Origin: JBLHZY01 sp047631555
GTDB lineage: Bacteria; Pseudomonadota; Alphaproteobacteria; Rhodobacterales; Rhodobacteraceae
Direction: 5' to 3'
DNA length: 64,000 bases
NCBI GenBank assembly: GCA_047631555.1
Contig: JBLHZY010000006.1
Location: forward strand, 75,312-139,311
In this document: in pieces, positions 43,459 to 50,670 of the stretch
Position numbering within the stretch: the first letter of the stretch is position 1
Layout: the number at the start of each line of letters is the position of its first letter
Position numbers and translations under genes: made by a program
The notes under the pieces: generated by a model
The model's input: the letters and a program-made list of their open reading frames with translations, nothing else
Databases searched by the model: none
What the model was told of the DNA's origin: nothing

Positions 43459-44504
43459 GCCTTTACCCCCAGCCGTTCACCCACACCCGCACGGTTCTGC
43501 AAGGCGCGCCACCACGCTTCGTTGTCGAGATACCATTGCACGGTCCTTTCCAACCCTTCTTCGACTGTCACCGAAGGTCGCCAGCCCAGTTCGTTGCGGA
43601 TACGGGACGGGTCAATCGCATAGCGCGCGTCATGACCCGGCCGATCCGTCACGTAGGTGATTTGATCGGCATAGGAGCCGTTGGCCTTGGGGCGTTTTTG
43701 ATCGAGAATAGCGCAGAGCGTCTGCACCAATTCAAGGTTCGTGCACTCGTTCTCGCCACCGATATTGTAGCTTTCGCCAAGCGCGCCTTTTTCAACCACG
43801 AGCAACAGCGCATCCGCGTGATCCTCTACATAGAGCCAGTCGCGCACGTTCGATCCATCACCGTAAATCGGCAGAGGTTTGCCCGCCAGCGCGTTCAAAA
43901 TCACCACCGGCACGAGCTTCTCAGGGAAGTGGAATGGCCCGTAATTGTTGGAGCAATTGGTCAAGACCACGGGCAGGCCATAGGTTTCATGCCACGCGCG
44001 CACGAGGTGATCCGAGGCCGCTTTCGACGCCGAATAGGGCGAGCGCGGGTCGTAGGGCGTGGCTTCCGTGAACTGCACCGAGGGATCGGGAGGGAGCGAG
44101 CCGAACACCTCATCAGTGGAAATGTGGTGGAAGCGAAACGCCTCAGGCTTGCCCACGCCAATCCAATAGGCCCGCGCCGCCTCCAGCATGTTGAAAGTAC
44201 CGGTGATGTTGGTCTCGATAAAATCCGACGGCCTGTCGATGGAGCGGTCGACATGGCTTTCGGCAGCCAAGTGCATCACGACATCGGGCATATGCTCTGC
44301 AAACACGCGATCCAACGCCGCGCGATTTCGGATGTCTACATGTTCGAACGCATAGAGCGGGCTGTCCGCCACATCGGCGACATTGTCGAGACAGGCCGCA
44401 TAGTTCAGCGCGTCGAGGTTCACAACTTCATGGCCGCGCGACACTGCCAAACGCACCACTGCGGACCCAATAAAACCTGCTCCACCCGTCACCAAAATCT
44501 TCAT
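43455..44504 (-). CDS. rfbB: dTDP-glucose 4,6-dehydratase
   Basis: A 349-residue extended SDR. The N-terminal motif is LVTGGAGFIGSAVVR; then HLAAESHVDRSID, the ISTDEVFG active-site segment and YSASKAASDHLVRAW with the catalytic Tyr-Lys. RmlB makes dTDP-4-keto-6-deoxyglucose. It follows rfbC by three bases on the minus strand. Confidence 0.97.
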   Translation of the reverse strand: MKILVTGGAGFIGSAVVRLAVSRGHEVVNLDALNYAACLDNVADVADSPLYAFEHVDIRNRAALDRVFAEHMPDVVMHLAAESHVDRSIDRPSDFIETNITGTFNMLEAARAYWIGVGKPEAFRFHHISTDEVFGSLPPDPSVQFTEATPYDPRSPYSASKAASDHLVRAWHETYGLPVVLTNCSNNYGPFHFPEKLVPVVILNALAGKPLPIYGDGSNVRDWLYVEDHADALLLVVEKGALGESYNIGGENECTNLELVQTLCAILDQKRPKANGSYADQITYVTDRPGHDARYAIDPSRIRNELGWRPSVTVEEGLERTVQWYLDNEAWWRALQNRAGVGERLGVKA

Positions 44505-44507
44505 CGT

Positions 44508-45068
44508 TTACGCCTTAAACTGAAATGGGGATTTGAAATCGGACAACGGCTGCGCCACCTCATCCTTCTCAGAAATACTCGGCGTGATCCCCTCGATCGG
44601 CCACGCAACCCCGCAACTGTCCCAATACACGGCCCCGTCACATTCAGGCGCATAAACATCGGTGCATTTGTAGACGATCTCTGTGTCTGCCTCCAGCGTC
44701 ATAAACCCGTGCAAAAAGCCCGCAGGCACCCACAGCTGCTTGCCGTTCTCAAACGACAGCTCTTCACCGACCCATTGCCCATACGTTGGCGATCCGACAC
44801 GCACGTCCACGGCCACATCGAACAGCCGCCCCCGTCCGCAACGCACGAGTTTGCCCTGCGCATGGGGCGGCGACTGAAAATGCAATCCGCGCACGGTGCC
44901 AACATCGCGCGACATCGAGTGGTTATCTTGGACAAACTCGAGCAAATCCAGCCCTGCGGCCACAAGCTTCGCCTTACTCCAGCTCTCCGAGAAAAACCCA
45001 CGGTGGTCGCCAATGCGCGGTGGCGTGATGACGAAAACACCATCCAAAGATGTCGGCGCAATTTGCAT
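44508..45068 (-). CDS. rfbC: dTDP-4-dehydrorhamnose 3,5-epimerase
   Basis: A 186-residue cupin-type epimerase taken from the ATG of MQIAPTSLDGVFVITP. Family motifs are GDHRGFFSESW, VQDNHSMS, RGLHFQSPPHAQGKLVRC and FLHGFMTLEADTEIVYK. It is the first gene of the rfb operon and is complete, unlike the broken copy at 40.5 kb. Its promoter should lie in the A+T-rich gap at 45069-45143. Confidence 0.95.
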   Translation of the reverse strand: MQIAPTSLDGVFVITPPRIGDHRGFFSESWSKAKLVAAGLDLLEFVQDNHSMSRDVGTVRGLHFQSPPHAQGKLVRCGRGRLFDVAVDVRVGSPTYGQWVGEELSFENGKQLWVPAGFLHGFMTLEADTEIVYKCTDVYAPECDGAVYWDSCGVAWPIEGITPSISEKDEVAQPLSDFKSPFQFKA

Positions 45069-45143
45069 GTGGCGCTCCTCCTCAATGGCGCAAAGTATAC
45101 TGCGCGCCCTAATCAAATACCATGCATATCTCTTTGTTCGCCC

Positions 45144-45503
45144 TTAATATTCGCCACAAAATTCAAAGGAATTTTGGCCTATCAATATGCTTAGGGCCCA
45201 TGGAGAACATTTGGGGTAGCTTAGCTCACTAACCTTATTGTTTGTTTCGCCTTTATTGTGGCTTTTAGGCCTGTCAAAGTGAGCACCACGACCAGAGTTG
45301 GTTGTCCCTACCCTCAAACTCTCATTCAGCCGTTTCTCGACGTTTTTAGCTAATCTCAAGCTGACTTCTAACCCCGCCTGTAGCTGCTCGTAATTCTGTT
45401 GCTCGAGAAGTAAGTCGGCAAAGATAGTGACCTGACCGAGGCTCCAGTTGTGGTGCAACTCCCGCCCACACGCGCGCGTTGGGGTCTCATTTGTCGCCTT
45501 CAC
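45144..45503 (-). CDS. Hypothetical protein, uncertain
   Basis: A 119-residue frame with a GTG start (MKATNETPTRACG). It contains a leucine-rich helical stretch (FADLLLEQQNYEQLQAGLEV, then RLAKNVEKRLNE) and a polar C-terminal half. No family is recognised. It lies at the junction of the rfb operon and the secretion-associated region, and could be a remnant. Confidence 0.35.
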   Translation of the reverse strand: MKATNETPTRACGRELHHNWSLGQVTIFADLLLEQQNYEQLQAGLEVSLRLAKNVEKRLNESLRVGTTNSGRGAHFDRPKSHNKGETNNKVSELSYPKCSPWALSILIGQNSFEFCGEY

Positions 45504-45667
45504 TTCGTGGGCGCGTTTTGTTCATCATATCGCCCAGGCCAGATATGGCAGATTCGTGTCCTAGCAGTTGCGATATTGGGCGCCCTGCAGATACAGAATT
45601 CAAGACGCAACGCGCATAATTGCAGATCGACGTTACCTTCGTGTGTTCGGCGCACCCACCATTGTCT

Positions 45668-46309
45668 TTAGTAAGCCACCCACTCATATCCGTGGTTGCC
45701 TTCGTGATCTTCCCATTCAACACCGACACCGCGCCGCCAGTTTGACGGCGAACAGCGCCGTGATGCCAACACCCATTGCGGGGCGGCCGCTGGTGTCGTC
45801 CGTCGCCAGCCAAATTCGCCCTGCGGGCCATAAGTCCCGAGGCGCATGTTGTAACTCTCAGAACAAACATCGTCGCTGCCGAGCTCCATATGACTGTAGT
45901 GCCGCACATCCCAAACGCGGATCGATCGCACAAAATCGAATTCCAGACCGCTGATATCGATATCGGCACCGCCTTCGACCACCTGCGCCAGAATGATTTG
46001 ACCAAGCGTCCGACCTGCCTGCGCGCTGGCCTCCCAGATTTTTGGGGCCGCGCTTTGCATAGGTACGCGCTCAGAAACACCCATAGGGCACCGCCAGATT
46101 TGCAACGGCGGCTCGATCGGCCAAGGCGAGATCCGGCGGATAAACACGGCACGGGCATGGGCACATTCTGCTGACGCAGGCCACCCACCAGCCAGGCAAA
46201 GTAGAATAGCGCAATCGACCTGATAGGCTTTCACCGCCTGTGGAGCTGAACTGGCAAGGAGTGCCATTGCGGCTCCAAAAATCCAACCTCTGGTCAACCT
46301 GCACCACAT
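45668..46309 (-). CDS. Exported hypothetical protein of the secretion region
   Basis: A 213-residue protein with an N-terminal signal (hydrophobic residues about 8-24, ending near APQAVKA) followed by YQVDCAILLCLAGGWPAS, AECAHARAVFIRRISPWPIE and PPLQIWRCP. Several cysteines suggest disulfides. The conserved-looking N-terminal third followed by a looser C-terminal part ending GNHGYEWVAY fits proteins that accompany vir-type secretion genes on alphaproteobacterial mobile DNA; this association is from memory of such clusters. Function unknown. Confidence 0.65.
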   Translation of the reverse strand: MWCRLTRGWIFGAAMALLASSAPQAVKAYQVDCAILLCLAGGWPASAECAHARAVFIRRISPWPIEPPLQIWRCPMGVSERVPMQSAAPKIWEASAQAGRTLGQIILAQVVEGGADIDISGLEFDFVRSIRVWDVRHYSHMELGSDDVCSESYNMRLGTYGPQGEFGWRRTTPAAAPQWVLASRRCSPSNWRRGVGVEWEDHEGNHGYEWVAY

Positions 46310-46419
46310 AACAAAAACATCCTATTGATTACAATGATATATTATTGAGACTCTACGACCAACCTCAACCTTTACACCATATGCGAGCATTACATTTATG
46401 ATGTTCGCGCGCGCTTTGT

Positions 46420-46431
46420 GGAATATATTCC
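46420..46431. promoter_or_regulatory. 12-bp palindrome upstream of a small XRE gene
   Basis: GGAATATATTCC is a perfect palindrome 36 bases before the start of the XRE gene at 46468, in its presumed promoter. It is a candidate operator for autoregulation. Confidence 0.45.
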
Positions 46432-46467
46432 GTAGAGCGGCTCTCGTGATCTGGCCGAATACAGGTC

Positions 46468-46680
46468 ATGAAAGTACGGGACCGAGTAGGGCTAAATGTT
46501 CGGAATCTAAGAAATTCCAGAGGATTGAGCCAAGAACAATTAGCTTTAGCTGCGGACGTTGATCGCAGTTACATCAGCGAGATCGAACTCGCCAAAAATT
46601 CAGCATCAATCGATGTTCTGGAGCGGATTGCTGATGCTCTCGACGTCGATACCAAGGTATTGTTTAACGAGAGGGGCTAG
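46468..46680 (+). CDS. Small XRE-family regulator
   Basis: A 70-residue protein that is almost entirely one HTH_3 domain: VGLNVRNLRNSRGLSQEQLA, then AADVDRSYISEIELAKNSAS and a C-terminal helix ERIADALDVDTKVLF. Proteins of this size and layout act as dimeric repressors/activators; restriction-modification controller (C) proteins look similar, but no R-M genes are near. The next gene begins two bases after its stop, so they form a pair. Confidence 0.82.
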   Translation: MKVRDRVGLNVRNLRNSRGLSQEQLALAADVDRSYISEIELAKNSASIDVLERIADALDVDTKVLFNERG

Positions 46681-46682
46681 TT

Positions 46683-46883
46683 ATGCCCAATTTTGAGAAT
46701 GATCGCGCAACCGCCGAAGCAATCGGTCGGGTTTTATGCATTAAAACGGGCGAAGAAATAGGCCTGCTGTATCGGTGGAACAATGGTGAGACGCAGGCAG
46801 CATTGGATGAAGACAACTCGAACGAGTTGCCAACCTCCCTAAGTTGCGCTGCTGAACCGGATATTGGCGCAACGTGCAGCTAA
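46683..46883 (+). CDS. Small hypothetical protein paired with the XRE gene
   Basis: A 66-residue protein starting MPNFENDRATAEAIGRVLCI, with an aggggct SD inside the end of the XRE gene. The IKTGEEIGLLYRWNNGETQ segment looks like a folded strand-turn-strand unit. No family recognised. Two-base spacing to the XRE gene suggests co-translation. Confidence 0.55.
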   Translation: MPNFENDRATAEAIGRVLCIKTGEEIGLLYRWNNGETQAALDEDNSNELPTSLSCAAEPDIGATCS

Positions 46884-46897
46884 CGGCCTGAGTGAGC

Positions 46898-46925
46898 CCA
46901 CAGCTCCGATTGTGGCACAGTTTTT
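46898..46925 (+). terminator. Weak terminator after the XRE gene pair
   Basis: Stem ccaca/tgtgg with an 8-base loop, then five bases and ttttt. The short stem makes this uncertain. Confidence 0.35.
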
Positions 46926-46985
46926 GAATTTTACGCATCCTTGATCTGATTGAAGCGGCTAACTTGGTAAGCGTTAGGTCTATCA

Positions 46986-47846
46986 TCAAGCATAACTGCT
47001 CGGATCAAGCGCTTGCGCATGCGATTTGAGCGCGTGGAACATATGCTCGGTGACAGCTCTGATCCGCGCGGTTCTGGTAAGATCGGCATGGGTCAAAACC
47101 CAAATAGCGATGTGTTGGTCTTTGTAACCATCGTCTATACAAAAAAGAAGCGGGTCGTTGTCACCGATAAATCGCGGCAGGCGCGCCATTCCAGAGCCTG
47201 CACGACAAGCGGCATGATGAAGCAATACATCATTGAAGCTTAGAGGCAGAACGGCCGCCGCATCGTCGGTCCTGAATTGATGCGTGCGTGCATCCGCCGT
47301 CCAGCCCAGAATTCCTTTTGCGCCTTGGGTGCCATACAGAGCAAATGCGCAGGTCCCCGCTTGGCGTCCGACAAGGTGATCCGGCGGGGGTACGAATGAC
47401 ATTCGGATTGCAACGTCGGTCTCTCTTCTGCTCAAATCGGTGATTTCTGATGAGGCATTAAGATCGAGCCGTACACCAGGGAATTTCTGTGAAAATGCGA
47501 TCAGATCATTCATAAGCAAATGGGTTGCGAGCGCCATCGGCATTGTGAGGCGTACGTCGCCTTCAAGCCGCGCGTCGCGCCCTATGACGCGGCGTTCAAG
47601 GGCGAGTGCTTCATTTTCCATCGCCTCAGCGGCCACAACGATCTCTTCTCCTGAAGGCGTTAGGACATAGCCGGATGGATGGCGTTCAAAGGCCTGAACG
47701 TTGTGGGTTTTTTCAAAAACCGAGATCCGGCGCACCACTGATGAGTGATGCATATTTAAAGTCTGCGCACCGCCTCGAACAGATCGGCGCCGTGCTACCG
47801 CGAGGATGACCCGCAAGTCATCCCAATCAAAGTGCATTTTGGCCAT
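46986..47846 (-). CDS. LysR-family transcriptional regulator
   Basis: A 286-residue LysR protein. The N-terminal winged HTH is DWDDLRVILAVARRRSVRGG followed by LNMHHSSVVRRISVFEKTH. The long linker helix (EEIVVAAEAMENEALALERR) and an effector domain with RLTMPMALATHLL complete it. It is divergent from the SnoaL-like gene 125 bases away, the usual arrangement for a LysR regulator and its target. The effector is unknown. Confidence 0.9.
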   Translation of the reverse strand: MAKMHFDWDDLRVILAVARRRSVRGGAQTLNMHHSSVVRRISVFEKTHNVQAFERHPSGYVLTPSGEEIVVAAEAMENEALALERRVIGRDARLEGDVRLTMPMALATHLLMNDLIAFSQKFPGVRLDLNASSEITDLSRRETDVAIRMSFVPPPDHLVGRQAGTCAFALYGTQGAKGILGWTADARTHQFRTDDAAAVLPLSFNDVLLHHAACRAGSGMARLPRFIGDNDPLLFCIDDGYKDQHIAIWVLTHADLTRTARIRAVTEHMFHALKSHAQALDPSSYA

Positions 47847-47882
47847 ATAGTTTGCGCTCCGTGAGTGGCGAGTTTTTGCACC

Positions 47883-47896
47883 AGATTGGTGAATCT
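47883..47896. promoter_or_regulatory. Inverted repeat in the lysR/SnoaL-like divergent region
   Basis: AGATT - 4 bases - AATCT, between the LysR gene and the SnoaL-like gene. Size and position suit a LysR half-site pair, but the repeat is short. Confidence 0.35.
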
Positions 47897-47971
47897 TTAG
47901 TGCCTATCACAGTAAAATTCCGACAGCTATCCTCATGAGCACTGAAACATCAAAAAGAGAAAATTTAGCCC

Positions 47972-48460
47972 ATGATGAGCAAGACCCAATTCGACATTTC
48001 ACGCAGAACATTCACCGCCTCAGGCTGTTTTCTTGGGGTTGCAACGCTCATTGGCGCAAAGCCCAAGGCTACAATAGCAAAAGGATCCGATAAAATGACG
48101 ACATCTCCCCAAGATTTACAACGCGCACTGGCCACCGCCTTCAATTCACAAGACATTGACGCCCTTGCCGCCCTCTTTCATCAAGATGCTGTGCTGGTTT
48201 CGGGACCCGGCATGATAGCGAGCGGTCGAGCGGCCATCCGGGAAGCGCTTGGCGAGTTTCTAAAGATTCCAGGCATGATGGTCGTTGAGTCGCTTGAAGT
48301 GGTGGAAGCTGCAGACATGGCGCTTGGCAAAACCGCGTGGCAGATCGAAAAGGACGGAGTGGTTGCTGTCGAAGGGCAGGGCATGGAAGTTCTGCGTCGC
48401 GGAACAAATGGCTCTTGGCTATTTGTCATTGATCACCCTTTCGGCGGGGCTTCCGGCTAA
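47972..48460 (+). CDS. Tat-exported SnoaL-like (SgcJ/EcaC-type) protein
   Basis: A 162-residue protein. The N-terminus has a twin-arginine pattern (DISRRTFTASGCF) followed by a hydrophobic stretch, so folded export is likely. The mature part is a SnoaL/DUF4440-like alpha+beta barrel: ALATAFNSQDIDALAALFHQDAV, then ASGRAAIREALGEFLK and GSWLFVIDHPF. Such folds act as isomerases, hydrolases or simply bind small molecules; nothing here fixes the activity. Probably controlled by the divergent LysR regulator. Confidence 0.8.
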   Translation: MMSKTQFDISRRTFTASGCFLGVATLIGAKPKATIAKGSDKMTTSPQDLQRALATAFNSQDIDALAALFHQDAVLVSGPGMIASGRAAIREALGEFLKIPGMMVVESLEVVEAADMALGKTAWQIEKDGVVAVEGQGMEVLRRGTNGSWLFVIDHPFGGASG

Positions 48461-48560
48461 GGCACACTCTGACAAACTGGAACCGCTGGGAAAATTCGGC
48501 GGCCAGTGAGCCGATCCAAGCTCAATTGAGTGTATAGGTGATGATATTTGCAATCATGGA

Positions 48561-48597
48561 AAGCAGGCATTCGCCAAATCTAAGCGAATGCCTGCTT
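48561..48597. repeat. Perfect 14-bp inverted repeat
   Basis: AAGCAGGCATTCGC and its exact reverse complement flank a 9-base A+T-rich spacer (caaatctaa), 100 bases after the SnoaL-like gene. As RNA it would be a strong hairpin; there is no T run on either side. It may be a bidirectional terminator or a protein-binding site. Confidence 0.75.
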
Positions 48598-48664
48598 GGT
48601 CCCGCACTGGCGACCTTCCCCGACATGATGATGAGTGTCCGCTTTTGCGTCTGCTCAATCCCCT

Positions 48665-48949
48665 TTAACTTTCACTCCCCAAAATGTCCAAAACGCGCGC
48701 ATAGTCTTCGCTGACCGCTCGCGCCTGCTCAAACACCTCACGTCGCTCCTCGTCCTGGCACCGAAAGTACTGCTCGACATCGTCGAAGTATGTCTCTGCG
48801 TCGCGTCTCAACAAATCAGCATACGCCCGAACATCATCGGCATCGGCGGGCATAAAGGGTGCTATCGGAGGTAAACAATTTCCAGCGACTGAGGCAGAAC
48901 CCCAGCCCAAAACGGCCAAAACCGCCCATGTCTGTTTCAAAATCACCAT
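48665..48949 (-). CDS. Small exported protein of unknown function
   Basis: A 94-residue protein with a signal peptide (MVILKQTWAVLAVLGWGSAS, cut near VAG/NC). The mature part has two cysteines (NCLPPIAPFMP, RCQDEERRE) and a long acidic helix (AYADLLRRDAETYFDDVEQY). No domain is recognised. It lies ahead of, and opposite in direction to, the vir cluster. Confidence 0.65.
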   Translation of the reverse strand: MVILKQTWAVLAVLGWGSASVAGNCLPPIAPFMPADADDVRAYADLLRRDAETYFDDVEQYFRCQDEERREVFEQARAVSEDYARVLDILGSES

Positions 48950-49085
48950 ATTATCTTGGCTCAGCCACTCCGTTGCAGTAAGTTCGTTTCAACGCATAAA
49001 GAGCGCATCAAATCAAAATGCATCTCTTGATTGCAAAATTATAATCATGTATCGAACTGGTAGTCCATGAGGGACTGCCGGGTCC

Positions 49086-49439
49086 ATGCACAGTTCTGCA
49101 AGGCTCGTTTCAATGAATTTGATGCAAGACGCCCCCAATGTTGTTAGCGAAGAAGGGCTGCGCGCACTGCTTGCCGAGGGTCATTCGGCGGATGTTGTGT
49201 GCCGTGTTACGCCCAAACGTACAGGTGCTCAGTGGTCCGGGGTTTGGACCGTGCATTGCGTCTCGCCTGATGGCGAGACGCGTCGCCTGCTCGTCACCGC
49301 GCGAAACAACATGGTCGCTCGAGAATTCAAGACAATCAACGGCTTATCGAGCTTCCTTGCAGGGTTGGACGTATCGATCATTTCAATCCCAATGGTCGAA
49401 GGCAAAGTCGCTTCCCACAAACCAGGCGACACCGACTAA
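49086..49439 (+). CDS. Hypothetical protein at the head of the vir cluster
   Basis: A 117-residue protein; an internal ATG at 49113 (MNLMQDAPNVVSEEG) is an alternative start. A helix (GLRALLAEGHSADVVCRV) is followed by strands TGAQWSGVWTVHCVS and TRRLLVTARNNMVAREF. It could be a small DNA-associated or plasmid regulator, but no family is certain. Its 3' part overlaps the first transglycosylase gene in another frame. Confidence 0.55.
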   Translation: MHSSARLVSMNLMQDAPNVVSEEGLRALLAEGHSADVVCRVTPKRTGAQWSGVWTVHCVSPDGETRRLLVTARNNMVAREFKTINGLSSFLAGLDVSIISIPMVEGKVASHKPGDTD

Positions 49440-50094
49440 AGCTCTTGCCGTCCTTGCTGCGATCTTCACAGCCCCAGCTGGCGCTGAAGGTTTCGTACTC
49501 TCAATGCGGGCTGATGGCCAGTTGCAAGCCAAAGCCCCTCAGTCCGGTTTCGCGCAAAGCTACATCGAAGGCATCGGCGCGAATGCACCAGAGCTGACCG
49601 TTTTCGCAGCGCTTGAATCGCCAACGCCACGCATGTCGATTGAGTCTGGGCCTGCGCCTGCAATCCCCCGCCCGGAAATCCTCGCTGCCCTTGAAAGCAC
49701 CGCGCATCGCTATGGTGGGCACCCTGCCCTGCGCCGCGCGGGTCTGTCTGTGTCCGAATGGCAGACGCTATTTCAAGCGAATATCGAGATCGAAAGCGCC
49801 TATCGCCCGAATGCGCGCAGCTCTGCAGGAGCAATCGGCCTTGGGCAATTGATGCCCGCAACGGCGACGCAGCTCGGCGTTGACCCGCATGATTGGCAGG
49901 CCAACCTGGATGGATCTGCCCGGTACCTCCTGATGATGCTGGCGCAGTTTGGCACGCCCGAACTTGCGCTCGCTGCCTATAACGCCGGACCAGACGCGGT
50001 CGCGCACTATGGCGGCATTCCCCCTTACCAAGAAACCCAAAATCACGTGCGCCGCGTCATGGCTGTGCGTGACCGACTGACTGGAGCCTCCTGA
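49357..50094 (+). CDS. virB1: VirB1-like lytic transglycosylase
   Basis: The frame is open from 49138, but the upstream residues are not protein-like. No ATG lies before the hydrophobic leader KALAVLAAIFTAPAGAEG; the TTG at 49357 is the closest start, so the N-terminus is uncertain. The SLT domain is clear in the C-terminal half: catalytic glutamate in FQANIEIESAYRPNARSS, then GAIGLGQLMPATA and LALAAYNAGPDAVAHYGG. VirB1 opens peptidoglycan locally for assembly of the secretion channel. The stop overlaps the virB2 start. Confidence 0.8.
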   Translation: MQGWTYRSFQSQWSKAKSLPTNQATPTKALAVLAAIFTAPAGAEGFVLSMRADGQLQAKAPQSGFAQSYIEGIGANAPELTVFAALESPTPRMSIESGPAPAIPRPEILAALESTAHRYGGHPALRRAGLSVSEWQTLFQANIEIESAYRPNARSSAGAIGLGQLMPATATQLGVDPHDWQANLDGSARYLLMMLAQFGTPELALAAYNAGPDAVAHYGGIPPYQETQNHVRRVMAVRDRLTGAS

Positions 50095-50384
50095 TGCACA
50101 TTCAATTCCGCACGATCCTGTCGCTGGCTCTGGCCAGTTTAATGATTGCCAAACCCGCGCTTGCGCAAAGTATCGACCTCTCGCCAGTACAGAACCTTCT
50201 GCAAGGCATCGTCGACACGATCACCGGTCCCTTAGGCATTGTGATCGGCACTCTGGCTTTGATCGGTGTGTTCCTCTCCTGGCTTTTTGGGATTTTGGAC
50301 TTCCGCCAAGCCCTTTGGGTGCTGGTCGCAATCGCGGGCATCGCGGCCGCGCCGACCATCGTGACCGCCATCTGGGGCGCGTAA
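50094..50384 (+). CDS. virB2: VirB2-type pilin
   Basis: A 96-residue protein with a signal peptide (hydrophobic residues 8-24, cut near KPALA/QS) followed by a pilin body of two hydrophobic helices: LGIVIGTLALIGVFLSWLFG and ALWVLVAIAGIAAAPTIV. This is the TrbC/VirB2 layout. The processed subunits form the extracellular pilus. It is followed by virB3 after seven bases. Confidence 0.9.
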   Translation: MHIQFRTILSLALASLMIAKPALAQSIDLSPVQNLLQGIVDTITGPLGIVIGTLALIGVFLSWLFGILDFRQALWVLVAIAGIAAAPTIVTAIWGA

Positions 50385-50391
50385 ATCCGAT

Positions 50392-50670
50392 ATGGCAACG
50401 CAAACCCTTCTTTTCCTGGGCCTAATCCGGCCACCAAAGCTCATCGGGCTGCCGATCATGTATGCGATGGTCTGGCTCTTCGGGTTTGTGTTGCTATTTT
50501 TGTGGGTGCAGAGCTGGCCGGTGATCATCATTGCCGCTCTGGCTTATCCGGCCCTGTGGAAAGCGGCTGACTGGGATCCTGCGTTTCTTGAAGTGCTGGT
50601 AACCGCACTGCAGGAAACGCCTCCAACACCGAACCGCAAAATCCATTCAGGGGACAGCTATGCTGCGTGA
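50392..50670 (+). CDS. virB3: VirB3
   Basis: A 92-residue protein with hydrophobic segments around YAMVWLFGFVLLFLWVQ and PVIIIAALAYPALW. The N-terminal FLGLIRPPKLIGLP is typical of VirB3. It is an inner-membrane subunit that works with VirB4. It overlaps virB4 by 11 bases. Confidence 0.9.
   Translation: MATQTLLFLGLIRPPKLIGLPIMYAMVWLFGFVLLFLWVQSWPVIIIAALAYPALWKAADWDPAFLEVLVTALQETPPTPNRKIHSGDSYAA

Noticed and set aside
43536..45194. 552-residue open frame on the + strand opposite rfbB and rfbC
   Set aside because: Long antisense frame over two clear rfb genes; histidine- and arginine-rich shadow composition.
45487..46188. 233-residue - strand frame overlapping the exported hypothetical protein
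   Set aside because: The alternative frame at 45668-46309 has a signal peptide and ordered cysteine motifs, so it was preferred.
46468..46680. Small XRE protein considered as a restriction-modification controller
   Set aside because: No endonuclease or methylase gene is adjacent, so only a general regulator call is supported.
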